From NCBI RefSeq assembly GCF_947493125.1, contig NZ_CANLQB010000007.1:186001-250000 (forward strand): a stretch of 64,000 nt of DNA, read 5' to 3'. This document shows, piece by piece, positions 40,459 through 49,857 of this stretch (position 1 is the stretch's first letter; each line of letters begins with the position of its first letter). Source of the DNA: an uncultured Roseobacter sp. Its GTDB lineage: Bacteria; Pseudomonadota; Alphaproteobacteria; Rhodobacterales; Rhodobacteraceae. Both the position numbers and the translations under genes were made by a program. The notes under the pieces were generated by a model. The model had not been told where the DNA came from, ran no database searches, and worked only from the letters and a program-made list of their open reading frames with translations.

Positions 40459-41683
40459 CCGCACCTCCGGTGTCTGCGACGGCAGCGGCGCGGGGTCCGG
40501 GCACATAGGCGTCGTCGTCGTGGGGCGCTTCCAGGCCGGGGATGATCACGCGCACGACCGGAATGTCGAAGGGCGCGCGCGTGAGATCGACGACGCAGAT
40601 CTCCTCGATGCCCGCGCCCTGCAGCCGGGATTTGAGCCAGGCCAGATCGGCGTGGAGGTCAGCGTGTCGCGCCCCGGCCCCGCTGTCAAAACGCCTCTGG
40701 TGCGGCGGCGGCGGCAGCAGATCGGCAAAGGCGTTGGTTTTGGCAGCACGTCCCGCGGCGGTGAATTCGGCGTGAAAGAGATCTTCGCGGGCGCCGGAGA
40801 TGTAATTGAGCCGGGTCTGCGCCGCCTCATTCAGCGTGCGATGCAGCGCGATGGTCGGATCCGGGTGGGTGCCGGAGCCAAGACCGAGGTGGCCGGTCTC
40901 GCTCTGCGGCTCCTGCACCACCGCCATGAAGCTCGGCACGCCAAGATCGGTGGTGATCTCCCAGATCGCCACGGCGAGCCCGGCCTGTGCAAAGCGCGCC
41001 AGAGAGGCGCGCAGGGGCGCGTCCGTGATGCTCTCGGCATCCAGCCGCGTCCGGGCGCGATGCGCGACGGGCCTCGCATGCCAGAGCGCCAGCGCATCGC
41101 GCTCGATCACCTCGCAGATGCCGTGGCAGATCGCCTCCATCACGTGGTTGCCGGAGGCCAGACCATTTGTGCTGGCCGGATAGCAGCCCGCCTCCCCGAT
41201 CGCAGGATAGGTATAATCCGCATGCACCATCTCGAAGGGGACAAGCCGGTCCTCATCGCTCAGAATGTCGCGCGCGGTGATCCAGTGCTGCCGTTCTGTG
41301 CGGGGTGGCTGCGGGCGCGGGGTGCGCGGCAGGCGCGCGAGATCGACAAAGCGGTGCCGCGGCGCCAGATCGGCGACGCTGGCATAGTAGAGGGGGCGGT
41401 CGATATGCTCGGCATGCCAGATCTCGATGGATTCCATCAGCGCCGAGGCCTTGGCGTGCGCCAGCGACATGCCCTTGCCCTGAGACACCGCGATGGAGCG
41501 GGCGTTGGGCCGGATGGCGATCACCACCGGCAGGCCCACCCGGTCGAGCCCGGTCACATTCGCCAGCCGGGTGATCCCGAAGGCGTCCTTGTGCGGCAGG
41601 ATGCGCGCCAGCGTCTGTTCTGCGGGGCAGATGCGTTGCGAGCCACCCAGCAGTTGTTTTTCGATATGCGCGGTCAGGTCCAC
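40451..41683 (-). CDS. YcaO-family ATP-dependent backbone-modifying enzyme
   Basis: A 410-residue protein with GTG start at 41683 behind GGGAAGG. YcaO ATP/Mg-binding blocks are clear: SQGKGMSLAHAKASALMESIEIWHAE near residues 67-92, NGLASGNHVMEAICHGICEVIERDALALW near 172-200, and HRTLNEAAQTR near 280. The C-terminus has YVPGPR rather than the PxPxP end of azoline-forming YcaOs. YcaO enzymes activate a peptide amide oxygen with ATP for cyclodehydration, or for thioamide or amidine formation. With TfuA the thioamide route is favoured. No E1-like or dehydrogenase partner is nearby. Confidence 0.92.
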   Translation of the reverse strand: MDLTAHIEKQLLGGSQRICPAEQTLARILPHKDAFGITRLANVTGLDRVGLPVVIAIRPNARSIAVSQGKGMSLAHAKASALMESIEIWHAEHIDRPLYYASVADLAPRHRFVDLARLPRTPRPQPPRTERQHWITARDILSDEDRLVPFEMVHADYTYPAIGEAGCYPASTNGLASGNHVMEAICHGICEVIERDALALWHARPVAHRARTRLDAESITDAPLRASLARFAQAGLAVAIWEITTDLGVPSFMAVVQEPQSETGHLGLGSGTHPDPTIALHRTLNEAAQTRLNYISGAREDLFHAEFTAAGRAAKTNAFADLLPPPPHQRRFDSGAGARHADLHADLAWLKSRLQGAGIEEICVVDLTRAPFDIPVVRVIIPGLEAPHDDDAYVPGPRAAAVADTGGADA

Positions 41684-41782
41684 CCGGACACCTTCCCTAG
41701 ATGAAGCCCCTGTTTCAAATCACATCGCGGCGCTCAGCGGAATGGGCATTCCGCCTGCAGTGCACGCGCGCGGCACCGGTTC

Positions 41783-44700
41783 TCAGGCGTCCTGCGGCAC
41801 CGTCTCGGCCTTGAAGATCCGGCGCAGCGTGACGTAGAAGACCGGTGTCAGGAACAACCCCAGGAAGGTCACGCCGGACATCCCGAAGAAGACCGCCGTG
41901 CCCAGCGCCTGCCGCATTTCGGAGCCCGGACCCGTCGCGATCATCAGCGGGATGACCCCGAGGATGAAAGCAAAGGCCGTCATCAGGATCGGGCGGAACC
42001 GCAGGCGCGCGGCGTCAAGCGCGGCATCGACCGGGCCGAGCCCTCGCTCCTCCTGCGCCTGTTTGGCGAACTCCACAATCATGATGGCATTCTTGGCCGC
42101 GAGCCCCACCAGCACGATCAGCCCCACCTGGGTCAGCACGTTGTTGTCCATGCCGCGAAACATCACCCCCAGAAGGGCCGCAAGGACCGACAGCGGCACG
42201 ATCAGGATGATCGCCACAGGCAAGACCCAGCTTTCATAGAGTGCGGCGAGGAAGAGAAACGCAAAGAGCACGGAAAAGGCGAAGATGTAGCTCGCCGTGT
42301 CACCCTGGTTGCGCTCCTGGAAGGCCAATTCGGTCCATTGGTAGTCCACCCCCGGCGGCAGCAGGGACTCGGCCAGCTGCTCCATCGCGATGAGCGCTTC
42401 ACCGGTGGAGACGCCCGGCGCGGCGTTGCCCTGCACCGGCACCGAGACCTGCTGGTTGTAGCGCTGCACCAGTGCCGGCCCCGCCGTGTCCCGCATGGAG
42501 ACCAGCGTGCCGAGCGGCACCAGCGCGCCCGTGGCCGAGCGCACGCGCAGCGCGGAGATGTCGTCCTCCTCGAGGCGGAACTGCTCATCCGCCTGCGCCC
42601 GCACCTGGAAGAGGCGTCCATAGGCATTGTAGTCGTTCACGTAGGATGAGCCGAGATTGATCGCCAACGTCTCGAAGATCGCGCCGATGGGGACGTTGAG
42701 CATCTGCGCGCGGACCCGGTCGATTTCGAGGAACACCTGCGGCGAACCTGCGGAGAAGGTCGTGAAGACCCCCTGCACCTGCTCGGACTGCTGCGAGGCG
42801 CCCATGATCGCATAGGCCGACTGCAGCACCCGGGTCATGTCGGCGCTTTCGTTCTCGCGCAGCTGCAGCTTGAAACCGCCGCCAGTACCCACGCCCCGAA
42901 CGGCGGGCGGCGCTATCGCGATGATGAAGGCCTCGCGCAGGCTTTGCATCCGGCCGAAGAGCTGGCCGATGATGTCGCCCGAGGTCAGGCCGCTCTCGAT
43001 CCGGTCGTCGAAGCTTTCAAAGGTGGTGAAAATCACCCCCTGATTGGTCGCATTGGTGAAGGTCGCGCCCGAAAACCCGGCGAAGGCCACGGCATTCGTC
43101 ACCCCTGGCGTCTCGAGCGCCACTTCGGTTGCCTGACGGATCACCGCATCGGTCCGCTCCAGCGAGGCACCATCGGGCAGCTGCACAACGACGATGGCAT
43201 AGCCCTGATCGGCTTCGGGAATGAAGCCCGTAGGCACCTTCTGACTGATCCAGTAGGTCGCGCCCAGCAACCCTACGAACACCGAGAGCGACAGGCCGAG
43301 CATGGCCTTGGAGCAGACAAGCCGTTTCACCACGGCCATGTACCCGCGTGTGAGCGCATCGAACCCGCGGTTGAAACCGGAGGCGAGCGGCCCGAACACC
43401 CGCGTCCCGATGCTCGGACGGTCGCGGGCCTCTTTCGATTGCAGCAGGATCGCAGCCAGCGCCGGAGACAGGCTGAGCGAATTGATCGACGAGATGACGG
43501 TCGCAACCGAGATGGTCACGGCAAACTGGGTATAGAATTGCCCGGTGATGCCCGGCACGAAGGCCGAGGGCACAAAAACTGCAATCAGCACCAGAGTTGT
43601 GCCGATGATCGCGCCCTGCACCTCATCCATGGTCCGCGCCGAGGCCTGTCGGGGGGTCATGCCGTCGGCGATGTTGCGTTCGACGTTTTCGACCACGACG
43701 ATGGCGTCATCCACGACAATCCCGATGGCGAGGATCAGACCAAAGAGCGTGAGCAGGTTCAGCGTGTAGCCCAGCGCCAGCATCACGGCAAAGGTGCCGA
43801 TCAGCGAGACGGGGATCGCCAACAAGGGAATGAGGGCGGTGCGCCAGTTCTGCAGGAAGACGACGATCACGATGACCACCAGCAGAACCGCCTCGAAAAT
43901 CGTCTCGTAGACCGCACTCACCGAGGATGCGATGAACTCCGTCGGGTTATAGACCACCTGGTATTCGAGGCCTGCGGGGAAGTCCTCGGCCAGTTCATCC
44001 ATGACGGCGATGATCTCATCCGCCGAGGCGAGCGCGTTTGATCCCGGCCTCTGGAAGATGCCCAACGCCACGGCCGGCTTGTTGTTCAGGTAGGAGTTGG
44101 TGATGTAGGAGCGCGCACCGATCTCGACCCGCGCCACATCACGCACGCGCACAACGCGTCCGTCATCCGACGCCCGCACGATGACGCGCCCAAACTCGCG
44201 CGGTGTTTGCAGACGGCCTTGGGTCGTGATCGTGACCTGGAAGGCGCTTTCGCTGTTGTTCGGCGGTGCGCCCAGCGATCCGCCCGACACCTGCACGTTC
44301 TGCTCGCGCAGGGCACCGACCACATCACCTGCAGTGAGGCCGAGCGAGGCCAGCCTGTCAGGGTCAAGCCACACGCGAGCAGAAAACTCGCGTTCGCCGA
44401 AGATCTGCAGATCCCCAACCCCGTCGAGCCGCACCAGCCTGTCGCGCACCCGCGCGCGGGCATAGTTGGACACGTAGAGCTGGTCGAAACTCTCATCCGG
44501 CGAGAGCATGTGCACGACCATCATCAGGTCGGGCGAGGATTTCGTGGTGGTCACGCCCAGCGCGCGCACCTCTTCGGGCAGCCGCGGCTCGGCAATGGCC
44601 ACGCGGTTCTGCACCAGAACCTGTGCTGCATCAAGGTCGGTGCCAAGCTCGAAGGTGATGGTCAGGCTCATCGCTCCATCTGCCGTCGCGTAGGACGACA

Positions 44701-44932
44701 GGTAGAGCATATTCTCCACCCCGTTGATCTCCTGCTCCAGCGGTGTGGCGACCGTTGCGGCCACCGTGGCGGCATCGGCGCCCGGGTAACTGGCGCGCAC
44801 GACGATGGAGGGCGGCGCGATCTCGGGGTACTGCTCCACCGGCAGTTGAAAGTAGGACACGATGCCGACAATGGTCAGCAGGATCGAGATGACGGCAGCG
44901 AAGATCGGGCGCGTGACGAAGAAGCGGCCCAT
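41783..44932 (-). CDS. RND multidrug efflux transporter (AcrB/HAE1 family)
   Basis: A 1049-residue inner-membrane antiporter of full family length. It starts MGRFFVTRPIFAAVISILLTIVGIVSYFQLPVEQYPEI, the typical HAE1 opening. The proton-relay Asp pair is in GIVVDDAIVVVENVERNIADGM near residue 410, and a second repeat begins near 540 with the fold's internal symmetry. Large periplasmic loops lie between TM1-2 and TM7-8. It starts one base after the membrane-fusion-protein stop, so the two are coupled. No outer-membrane TolC partner gene is adjacent. Confidence 0.95.
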   Translation of the reverse strand: MGRFFVTRPIFAAVISILLTIVGIVSYFQLPVEQYPEIAPPSIVVRASYPGADAATVAATVATPLEQEINGVENMLYLSSYATADGAMSLTITFELGTDLDAAQVLVQNRVAIAEPRLPEEVRALGVTTTKSSPDLMMVVHMLSPDESFDQLYVSNYARARVRDRLVRLDGVGDLQIFGEREFSARVWLDPDRLASLGLTAGDVVGALREQNVQVSGGSLGAPPNNSESAFQVTITTQGRLQTPREFGRVIVRASDDGRVVRVRDVARVEIGARSYITNSYLNNKPAVALGIFQRPGSNALASADEIIAVMDELAEDFPAGLEYQVVYNPTEFIASSVSAVYETIFEAVLLVVIVIVVFLQNWRTALIPLLAIPVSLIGTFAVMLALGYTLNLLTLFGLILAIGIVVDDAIVVVENVERNIADGMTPRQASARTMDEVQGAIIGTTLVLIAVFVPSAFVPGITGQFYTQFAVTISVATVISSINSLSLSPALAAILLQSKEARDRPSIGTRVFGPLASGFNRGFDALTRGYMAVVKRLVCSKAMLGLSLSVFVGLLGATYWISQKVPTGFIPEADQGYAIVVVQLPDGASLERTDAVIRQATEVALETPGVTNAVAFAGFSGATFTNATNQGVIFTTFESFDDRIESGLTSGDIIGQLFGRMQSLREAFIIAIAPPAVRGVGTGGGFKLQLRENESADMTRVLQSAYAIMGASQQSEQVQGVFTTFSAGSPQVFLEIDRVRAQMLNVPIGAIFETLAINLGSSYVNDYNAYGRLFQVRAQADEQFRLEEDDISALRVRSATGALVPLGTLVSMRDTAGPALVQRYNQQVSVPVQGNAAPGVSTGEALIAMEQLAESLLPPGVDYQWTELAFQERNQGDTASYIFAFSVLFAFLFLAALYESWVLPVAIILIVPLSVLAALLGVMFRGMDNNVLTQVGLIVLVGLAAKNAIMIVEFAKQAQEERGLGPVDAALDAARLRFRPILMTAFAFILGVIPLMIATGPGSEMRQALGTAVFFGMSGVTFLGLFLTPVFYVTLRRIFKAETVPQDA

Positions 44933-44933
44933 C

Positions 44934-46061
44934 TCAGTTGCCCGCGATCAGGGGCAGATCAATCTTCTCCGGCGTCACGACGCTGCCGGGCCGGGCACGC
45001 ACAACCCCTTCAACCACAATGACTTCCGAGCCATCGAGCCCGTCGCGGATCACGCGGTAGCCGTCGATGCGCGGCCCCGGGCGCACCTCCAGCGGAACGA
45101 CGTTGCCCTCGCCGTCGACGCTCATCACCAGGCGCCGGTTCTGATCGGCCACGATGGCCTCGTCGGGGACCAGGATGCCTTCGTAGGGCAAGGAGCCGGG
45201 CACGTTCACGCGCCCGAAGAGGCCCGGGGTCAGCACCTCATCGGGGTTGTCGAGGACGGCGCGGATGCGCATGGTTCCGGTGTTCTGGTCTATCCGGTTC
45301 TCGGAGAAGTCCAGAACGCCCGTCTGCGGCGGAATGCTGTTGTCGGAGAGGGTGACCTTGACCTCCAGACCACCGCCGCCTTCCTGCAGCGAGACGCCGC
45401 GCGCCCGGGCATCGCGCGCGTAGGCAAGGAAATAGCGCTCGTCGATGTCGAAGTAGAAGTGGATCGGGTCGGAGGACACGATGCTGGTCATCACGCTCTC
45501 ATTGGCCGTCACCAGATTGCCGGGGTCGATCTGGCTGCGGTCGATGCGTCCGGCCATTGGCGCGCGGATCTGAGAGTATTCCAGGTCAAGCTCGGCCAGC
45601 TCCACCGCGGCGCGCGCCTGTTCGAGCCCGCCTTGCGCCGCCAGATAGGCCTCGCGCCGTTCGTCCACCGTGCTCTGCGGAATATTGCCGTTCTGGATCA
45701 GCGATTGCGCACGCTCGAGCTGCTCGGAGGCAAAATCATAGGTCGCCTCAGCCACGTCGATCTGTGCCTGCGCCTGACGCAGGGCGGTGTTGAACTGCCT
45801 GGGGTCGATTGTGAAGAGGATCTGCCCCTCGTCCACCAGGCTGCCGTCGTCGAATTGCACCGTTTCGAGATAGCCCGACACGCGGGAGCGCACGACAACC
45901 TCGGCACGCGCCTCGAAACGCCCGACAAACTCGTCATCCTCGACGATGGTCTTGACCACGGGGTTTGCGACGGTGACCGGAGGCGGCTCCTGCTGCGCTG
46001 TCGCGGGTATGGAAATCACGATCATGCCGAGGGCCAGAAGCGATGCGGTAAAACGTTTCAT
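44934..46061 (-). CDS. efflux RND transporter periplasmic adaptor (AcrA/MFP)
   Basis: A 375-residue adaptor starting at ATG 46061 with signal peptide MKRFTASLLALGMIVISIPATAQ. The lipoyl-like half motifs are RVSGYLETVQFDDGSLVDEGQILFTIDPRQF near residues 60-90 and YSQIRAPMAGRIDRSQIDPGNLV near 160. A helical hairpin (LRQAQAQIDVAEATYDFASEQLERAQ) lies between them. It joins the RND pump to an outer-membrane channel. No cysteine follows the leader, so it is not a lipoprotein. It is the first gene of the two-gene operon; the 175 bases upstream hold no gene or recognised operator. Confidence 0.93.
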   Translation of the reverse strand: MKRFTASLLALGMIVISIPATAQQEPPPVTVANPVVKTIVEDDEFVGRFEARAEVVVRSRVSGYLETVQFDDGSLVDEGQILFTIDPRQFNTALRQAQAQIDVAEATYDFASEQLERAQSLIQNGNIPQSTVDERREAYLAAQGGLEQARAAVELAELDLEYSQIRAPMAGRIDRSQIDPGNLVTANESVMTSIVSSDPIHFYFDIDERYFLAYARDARARGVSLQEGGGGLEVKVTLSDNSIPPQTGVLDFSENRIDQNTGTMRIRAVLDNPDEVLTPGLFGRVNVPGSLPYEGILVPDEAIVADQNRRLVMSVDGEGNVVPLEVRPGPRIDGYRVIRDGLDGSEVIVVEGVVRARPGSVVTPEKIDLPLIAGN

Positions 46062-46236
46062 AAAAAGAATCCGCCAAATTGTGTCACGCGTCGCCAGATT
46101 AATCTGGACGAAGGCAAATGAAAGCAATTTATTGAAAAGCGGAGGAAATAAGCCGGTCGGCTGATGCGAGTGGTGCAAACGCGACCGGGCGGGCGATGAT
46201 CGTCAGACATTGTGGCCCGAGGCCGTCGGAAACGCG

Positions 46237-49200
46237 CTAGTGGAAGTCGCGTGACTTGGGAATGATGCGCACATCACGGGGGTGGCGTTGCGCATGGGCG
46301 GACACGGGCTTGACCACCTCATCCGCCCGGGCAAGCGGCACTTCGAAGGGGTCCTTCGAGAGCCGGACAAGCGCATCGGTCCGGTCTGACATATGATGCG
46401 CGACCACGTGGATCACATTCTCGTCGCGCTGCACCATCCCGCGCACCTCCATCAGCCGCGCCTGCATGATCACCTTGCGGAAGGCGACCATGACCTTGGG
46501 CCAGACCACTAGGTTGGCGACACCCGTTTCATCCTCCAGCGTGATGAAACAAACGCCCTTGGCGCTGCCCGGGCGCTGGCGGATCAGCACGATCCCGGCC
46601 AGCGATACCGGTTGGCCATTGTCCATGCGTGCCAGATCAGCCGTGGGCGTATAGCCTTGCCGTGTCATGCTTTTGCGCAGGAAGGACATGGGATGTGCCT
46701 TCAGGGACAACCGCAGGGTCTGATAATCCGCCACCACATGTTCGCAGGTGGGCATCTGCGGCAGGACAAAGCGGGTCTCGGGCCCTTCATCGCGCGTCTC
46801 GGAGAACAGCGGCAAATCGGGCGCATCGCGCAGCGCGCGCGTATCCCAAAGCGCTTGCCGCCGGTCGAGCCCCATGGAGCGGAAGGCATCCGCCGCCGCC
46901 AGCTTGCGCAGGGTACCCGCATCGACCCGGGCGCGTTTTTTCAGGTCTTCGATGTCATCAAAGGGGGTCTGGCGCCGCGCCATCATGCGCTCAGCCACCT
47001 CCTGGCCCATGCCGTCGACCTGCCGCAGGCCCAGCCGCACGGCAAAGCGCTTCGGAGCGATGGGCTCCAGCGTGCTGTCCCAGTCGCTGTAGTTCACATC
47101 CGGCGCGCGCACCTCCACGCCGTGTTCGCGCGCATCGCGGACGATCTGCGCCGGCGCATAGAAGCCCATGGGCTGGGAATTCAAGAGCGCAGCGCAGAAC
47201 ACATCCGGGTAGTAATGCTTGATCCAGCTCGAGACATAGACCAGATGCGCAAAGCTCGCCGCGTGGCTTTCGGGAAAGCCGTAATCGCCGAAACCCTTGA
47301 TCTGGTTGAAGCATCGCGCGGCAAACTCCGCGTCATAGCCACGGTTGATCATGCGGCCCACCATCTTCTCTTCCAGCTCTCCGATGGTGCCGCGCGAGCG
47401 GAAGGTGGCCATCGCCTTGCGCAACTGGTTGGCCTCGTCGGGTGAGAACTCGGCGGCCACCATGGCGATCTTCATCGCCTGCTCCTGGAAAATGGGCACG
47501 CCCTTGGTGCGCTTGAGGATGTTCTTCAACTCATCCGGATCGTGCTCCGGCCCCGGTGAGGGGTATTCTTCGTCTTCCTTGCCACTGCGGCGCCGCAGAT
47601 AGGGATGGACCATATCACCCTGAATGGGCCCAGGCCGTACAATTGCCACCTGAATCACGAGATCATAGAATTTGCGCGGCTTCAGACGCGGTAGCATGTT
47701 CATCTGCGCCCGGCTTTCAACTTGAAAGACGCCAATACTGTCGCCCTTGCAGAGCATGTCGTAGACCGCTTGGTCCTCCTGTTCGATGCTGGCGAGGCTA
47801 TGGGTTTCTCCGTAATGCGCCGCGATCATATCAAAGGCCTTGCGGATGCAGGTCAGCATCCCTAGCGCCAGCACATCCACTTTCAGAATACCCAACTCGT
47901 CGATGTCGTCCTTGTCCCATTCGATGAAACTGCGATCGGTCATCGCACCATTGCCGATGGGCACGGTGCGCGTCAGCGGCGTCTCGGTCAGAATGAAACC
48001 GCCTACATGCTGGGAGAGATGCCGCGGCATCCCGATCATCTGATCGGCCAGCTTGATCGTGCGCGCCATCAGCGGGTCCTTAAGGTCCAGCCCCGCCTCT
48101 TTCGCCTCCGCAGCCCCCACCTCGCGCCCCCAGCTGCCCCAGATCGTCTTGGCCAGCGCCGAGGTTATATCTTCGCTGAGCCCCATCACCTTGCCCACCT
48201 CCCGCACCGCCATCCGCGGGCGGTAGTGGATCACGGTCGCGCAAAGCCCGGCGCGGTCGCGCCCGTATTTCTCATAGATATGCTGGATCACCTCTTCGCG
48301 CCGTTCATGTTCGAAATCGACGTCGATGTCAGGCGGTTCCTTGCGCTCCTCACTGATAAAGCGCTCGAACAGCAGGTCATTGGTGGCCGGGTCCACGGCC
48401 GTGATCCCCAGCACGTAGCAGACGGCGGAATTGGCCGCAGACCCCCTGCCCTGACACAGGATCGGCGGGTCACACTCGTATCGGGCGTAGTTCACAACCT
48501 GCTGAATCGTCAGAAAATATTTGGCGATCTCCAGCTTGCCGATCAGGGCCAACTCTTTGCGCAGCACATCCTGCGTCTTCCGTGGAACGCCCTCCGGATA
48601 GCGCTGTGCGGCGCCCTGCCATGTCAGCTCTTCCAGATAGTCCTGCGGGCTGCGGCCTTCGGGTACGGTTTCACGTGGGTATTCATAGCTCAGGTCGCGC
48701 AGATCGAAGGTGCAGGCATCCGCGACCTCCCGCGTCGCGGCAATCGCATGGGGCCAATCCGCAAAGAGCCGTTTCATCTGCGAAGGCGACTTCAGGTGCC
48801 GCTCGGCATTGGCATGAAGCAGGAACCCGGCCCGGGTGATCGTTGTCTTGTGCAGGATGCAGGTCATCACATCCTGCAGCGGGCGCCGGTCGGGCGCGTG
48901 GTAGTGCACGTCGTTGGTCGCCAGAATCGAGAGGCCATGCGATCTAGCCAGATCATCGAGACGATTGATCCGCGCGCGGTCGTCCCCGCGGTAAAGATAG
49001 CTCGCCGCAATATGGCGCAGGCTGGGCAGCATACGGGTCAGCAGCCGCAGCTCTGCGGCAAAATGGTCCAGATTTGGGCCCGGCAGAGCAATGAGGTGTA
49101 CATCCTCGGAATGGGCCGCCAGATCGGCGCGCGTGATGTCGCAGCGCCCCTTGGCCTGCCACTCGCCCTGCGGATCCGTCATCTTGCCTTTCGAGAGCAG

Positions 49201-49536
49201 TTCGCAGAGGTTGCCATAGGCGGCACGGTTGCGCGGGTAGGCGAGGAATTCCTCGCCCGTAACCAGCTGCAGCCGGCAGCCGATGACCGGACGCAGCTTG
49301 GCTTTGCGCGCCTCCGCATGGATGCGGACAACGCCTGCCATGGTGTTGAGGTCGGCCACCCCCAGCGCGTCATAGCCCAGGTCATTTGCGGTCCTGGCCA
49401 GATCCACCGCATCGGACGCCCCGCGTAGAAACGAAAAACAGGTGGTGACGCCAAGCTCCACGAAGTCGCTGTGCGGATTGGCGGTGAACGCCTCTTCCAG
49501 CGTGCGCCGGGGGCGCTGGTTGTCCATCTCAGGCAT
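46237..49536 (-). CDS. dnaE2: error-prone DNA polymerase DnaE2 (ImuC)
   Basis: A 1099-residue C-family polymerase. The PHP domain is at the N-terminus (FVELGVTTCFSFLRGASDAVDLA), and the polymerase core has ILCQGRGSAANSAVCYVLGIT near residue 380 and PPDIDVDFEHERREEVIQHIY near 425, with the catalytic Asp residues. An OB-fold region is near the end. Length matches DnaE2 rather than the replicative DnaE1, and the context (imuA, imuB upstream) confirms this. It carries out mutagenic translesion synthesis with ImuB after SOS induction. It is separated from imuB by a 321-base hairpin-rich gap, which is unusual for this cassette. Confidence 0.95.
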   Translation of the reverse strand: MPEMDNQRPRRTLEEAFTANPHSDFVELGVTTCFSFLRGASDAVDLARTANDLGYDALGVADLNTMAGVVRIHAEARKAKLRPVIGCRLQLVTGEEFLAYPRNRAAYGNLCELLSKGKMTDPQGEWQAKGRCDITRADLAAHSEDVHLIALPGPNLDHFAAELRLLTRMLPSLRHIAASYLYRGDDRARINRLDDLARSHGLSILATNDVHYHAPDRRPLQDVMTCILHKTTITRAGFLLHANAERHLKSPSQMKRLFADWPHAIAATREVADACTFDLRDLSYEYPRETVPEGRSPQDYLEELTWQGAAQRYPEGVPRKTQDVLRKELALIGKLEIAKYFLTIQQVVNYARYECDPPILCQGRGSAANSAVCYVLGITAVDPATNDLLFERFISEERKEPPDIDVDFEHERREEVIQHIYEKYGRDRAGLCATVIHYRPRMAVREVGKVMGLSEDITSALAKTIWGSWGREVGAAEAKEAGLDLKDPLMARTIKLADQMIGMPRHLSQHVGGFILTETPLTRTVPIGNGAMTDRSFIEWDKDDIDELGILKVDVLALGMLTCIRKAFDMIAAHYGETHSLASIEQEDQAVYDMLCKGDSIGVFQVESRAQMNMLPRLKPRKFYDLVIQVAIVRPGPIQGDMVHPYLRRRSGKEDEEYPSPGPEHDPDELKNILKRTKGVPIFQEQAMKIAMVAAEFSPDEANQLRKAMATFRSRGTIGELEEKMVGRMINRGYDAEFAARCFNQIKGFGDYGFPESHAASFAHLVYVSSWIKHYYPDVFCAALLNSQPMGFYAPAQIVRDAREHGVEVRAPDVNYSDWDSTLEPIAPKRFAVRLGLRQVDGMGQEVAERMMARRQTPFDDIEDLKKRARVDAGTLRKLAAADAFRSMGLDRRQALWDTRALRDAPDLPLFSETRDEGPETRFVLPQMPTCEHVVADYQTLRLSLKAHPMSFLRKSMTRQGYTPTADLARMDNGQPVSLAGIVLIRQRPGSAKGVCFITLEDETGVANLVVWPKVMVAFRKVIMQARLMEVRGMVQRDENVIHVVAHHMSDRTDALVRLSKDPFEVPLARADEVVKPVSAHAQRHPRDVRIIPKSRDFH

Positions 49537-49659
49537 AGTAACACACCGGGGCCGCGCCCGACGCGAACCAGCGGAGCGGTTGAAGCCGTAGAATGCGCTG
49601 AGCGCGCCCTATAGCATTGCAAGATATCCCCCATTGGCTGGTGGAGCAAAGTCCATGCT

Positions 49660-49780
49660 TACACGCCCCGCCCGGCCAATAGGCCGGGCAGCGCCCGACC
49701 TCCCCGTCAAACCGGAGGTTTGCCTTCGGCAAAACGAGGGCGATTTTAACGTGAGCAAGGAGCCAGTCGCTGGCTTTTTT
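49660..49780. repeat. hairpin-rich intergenic element between imuB and dnaE2
   Basis: A run of stem-loops: GCCCGGCC (49670-49677) with GGCCGGGC (49682-49689); an inner TTGCC-TTC-GGCAA near 49720-49732; and AGCCAG-TCG-CTGGCT (49761-49775) followed by a T-run to 49780. The last is a terminator for plus-strand transcription, although no plus-strand gene precedes it. The rest of 49537-49857 has no supported gene. A dispersed repeat or a small RNA is possible. Confidence 0.5.
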
Positions 49781-49857
49781 GGAGATGGCAAAAGCAGCTT
49801 TGGTGTTGCAAACGCCCTCCGGGTCGGGTGATGCCCTCAGCACGTTGACCCACCCAC

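Noticed and set aside
38284-40545. 753-codon plus-strand open frame over the YcaO-TfuA locus
   Set aside because: It is antisense to the metallopeptidase and TfuA genes, both with clear motifs. The composition is that of a shadow frame.
49609-49791. Small minus-strand open frame (60 codons) in the imuB-dnaE2 gap
   Set aside because: It lies inside the hairpin-rich element, has no ribosome site and competes with other frames of similar length there.
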